DNA from: Clostridium sp.
Lineage (GTDB): Bacteria; Bacillota; Clostridia; Clostridiales; Clostridiaceae
Length of the DNA: 64,000 bases
Direction: 5' to 3'
Assembly (NCBI GenBank): GCA_029257045.1
Contig: JARIDB010000081.1
Coordinates: 33,746-97,745, forward strand
Part shown: in pieces, positions 62,790 to 64,000 of the stretch
Layout of the letters: each line of letters opens with the position of its first letter
Numbering within the stretch: position 1 is the first letter of the stretch
Program-made: the position numbers and the translations under genes
The notes under the pieces: model-generated
What the model saw: only the letters and a program-made list of their open reading frames with translations
Database searches by the model: none
Told to the model about the DNA's origin: nothing

Positions 62790-63695
62790 ATGCAAAATTA
62801 TATTGTTTACGACATAGGTGGAAGTAGTATTAAATATGCAATCATGAATGATGATGGAGATATTATTAAAAAGGATAATTACAAGACAAGTACTAAGGAT
62901 TTTGATGTTTTTATAAAAGATATGATTGAGATAGCTAAAAAGGCTAAAGATGAATATAAAGTTAGTGGAGTTGCAGTTAGTGCACCAGGTGGAGTAGATA
63001 GTGAGACCGGAATAATTGGTGGGTCTAGTGCTTTACCTTGTATTCATGGACCCAACTTTAAGGAAATATTTAAAGATGAGTTAAATCTTATTTTAGAAAT
63101 TGAAAACGATGCAAACTGTGCAGCTCTTGGAGAAGTATGGAAGGGTGCAGCAAGAGAAAATAAAGATGTAGCTTTTATTGTTTGTGGGACGGGTATAGGT
63201 GGAGCAATAATAAAAGATAGAAAAATTCATAAGGGTGAAAATCTTCACGGTGGAGAGTTTGGCTATATGATTTTAGAAACAATATATTCAGAAAGTGGTG
63301 TAGAATTCAAAACTTGGAGTGATCTTGGAGCAACAGGTGGCTTAAGTAAAAATGTAGCAAATAGAAAGGATTTAAGCCCTAAAGATATAGATGGGAAACA
63401 AGTTTTTCAAATGGCTGAAGATGGGGATGATATTTGTATCCAAGAAATAGAAAATTTCTATCTTAATAATGCAAAAGGAATTTATAATGTTCAATACATT
63501 TATGACCCAGAAAAGATTTTAATTGGTGGAGCAATAAGTGAAAGAGAAGATTTCATAGATAGAATAAATGAAAATATAGATTTTATATTATCAAAGTTAA
63601 ATCATGCAAAGGTTAGACCTATAATAGAAAGATGCAAATTTGGAAATGATGCAAACCTAATAGGAGCATTATTTAACTACAAGCAAAGAAATTAG
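62790..63695 (+). CDS. ROK family kinase, BglK-like
   Basis: 301 residues. DIGGSSIKYAIM is the phosphate loop, IENDANCAALGE carries the catalytic Asp, and CGTGIGGAI follows. The region GGEFGYMILE lies where the zinc motif should follow, but no Cys cluster is present. This matches beta-glucoside kinase-type ROK members, which phosphorylate disaccharides such as cellobiose. The start follows GGAGGG. It is only distantly similar to the ROK protein just upstream, so this is not a recent duplication. Substrate is inferred. Confidence 0.85.
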   Translation: MQNYIVYDIGGSSIKYAIMNDDGDIIKKDNYKTSTKDFDVFIKDMIEIAKKAKDEYKVSGVAVSAPGGVDSETGIIGGSSALPCIHGPNFKEIFKDELNLILEIENDANCAALGEVWKGAARENKDVAFIVCGTGIGGAIIKDRKIHKGENLHGGEFGYMILETIYSESGVEFKTWSDLGATGGLSKNVANRKDLSPKDIDGKQVFQMAEDGDDICIQEIENFYLNNAKGIYNVQYIYDPEKILIGGAISEREDFIDRINENIDFILSKLNHAKVRPIIERCKFGNDANLIGALFNYKQRN

Positions 63696-63721
63696 TAGAG
63701 AATTCACTTAATATGAGAAGC

Positions 63722-63798
63722 AAAGCTTGTTCTCCCCCGCGGGGTGAAAAAGCTTTTTAATGCTTGTTCAGCCCCCGTGGGGAGGTTCAAGCTTTTCT
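63722..63798 (+). terminator. Two tandem GC-rich palindromes after ROK gene
   Basis: Hairpin 1 (about 63722-63756) has arms AAAGCTT...AAGCTTTT and a CCCCGCGGGG core. Hairpin 2 (about 63762-63792) has arms GCTTG...CAAGC and a CCCCC/GGGG core followed by TTTTCTTC. They share the layout GCTTGTTC-CCCC-GGGG-GC. Much more GC-rich than anything around. Beyond 63800 there is only AT-rich sequence and a possible TATAAT near 63990 at the edge. Confidence 0.65.
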
Positions 63799-64000
63799 TC
63801 GTAATTTATAATTACTAAACACATTCTATTTCTTTTTGTGAATTTTTTTATTACATAATAATATAACTTGAATTCAGTAAATAATTTTTGAATTTTGGTA
63901 ATATAGAATTCTTAAAATATGTTAATATTAGATTAAACTTATATGTATTATACCAGTTTTAGCTTAAGATTTTATAAGTTAAGATGTGTTATAATAATGA

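Noticed and set aside
1-64000. CRISPR arrays, IS elements, prophage genes, tRNA or rRNA genes
   Set aside because: No spaced direct repeats, transposase or integrase motifs, tRNA T-loop signatures or GC-rich rRNA blocks were seen.

Overview
The window is AT-rich (A+T clearly dominates every intergenic gap). It has Gram-positive ribosome binding sites (AGGAGG type), GTG and TTG starts, rho-independent terminators and many ATA/AGA/TTA codons. Together with a glmS ribozyme, cre-like sites, PRD-type mtl regulation and a murQ-murP-mupG-murR cluster this points to a Clostridium sensu stricto or close relative. The species cannot be told from the sequence. No rRNA, tRNA, IS element, prophage or CRISPR array was seen; this is chromosomal housekeeping and sugar-uptake territory.

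Layout. 1-895: 3'-truncated minus-strand ATPase with two P-loops. 1219-3616: polar amino acid ABC transporter. 3768-6293: large cytoplasmic Sel1-repeat protein. 6497-11308: Lac/cellobiose-type PTS (EIIA, small membrane protein, EIIB, EIIC) with a MupG-like 6-phospho-glycosidase and a MurK-like kinase. 11469-12656: CDF metal transporter (minus). 13026-14321: M18 aminopeptidase. 14680-18872: MarR regulator and heterodimeric ABC exporter. 19107-23740: murQ-murP-mupG-murR. 24045-29184: mannitol operon mtlA-mtlR-mtlF-mtlD. 29211-30002: long structured-RNA candidate, strong promoter and glmS ribozyme. 30003-31829: glmS. 32242-33326: small hypothetical protein and HELSH membrane protein. 33527-41432: complete kdpFABCDE potassium system. 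41662-43107: leader ORF and mgtE. 43227-44879: Met-rich secreted protein and L,D-transpeptidase. 45566-48488: metallophosphoesterase, PAP2 phosphatase and diguanylate cyclase. 48716-57190: 2824-residue cyclic beta-1,2-glucan synthase-like enzyme. 57572-60353: cupin, small protein and chemoreceptor. 60709-63695: manA and two ROK kinases.

How the genes fit together. A large part of the window handles amino sugars and cell-wall sugars. Two MupG-containing PTS modules would import and split peptidoglycan-derived sugars, MurQ turns MurNAc-6P into GlcNAc-6P, MurK phosphorylates free amino sugars, and GlmS makes GlcN-6P de novo under ribozyme control. The second module appears to be run by MurR through a 15-bp palindrome found at both the murQ and murR promoters. 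A second theme is ion homeostasis (Kdp, MgtE, CDF).

The most interesting parts are non-coding. (i) The P1 loop of the glmS ribozyme carries a tandem 60-nt hairpin repeat. (ii) A 32-codon leader ORF before mgtE has two mutually exclusive RNA pairings. (iii) A four-copy intergenic repeat between 10.2 and 21.5 kb shows compensatory base changes. (iv) A 194-nt hairpin with a central bubble before glmS has a 6S-like outline. (v) There is a possible minus-strand small RNA near 45.2 kb.
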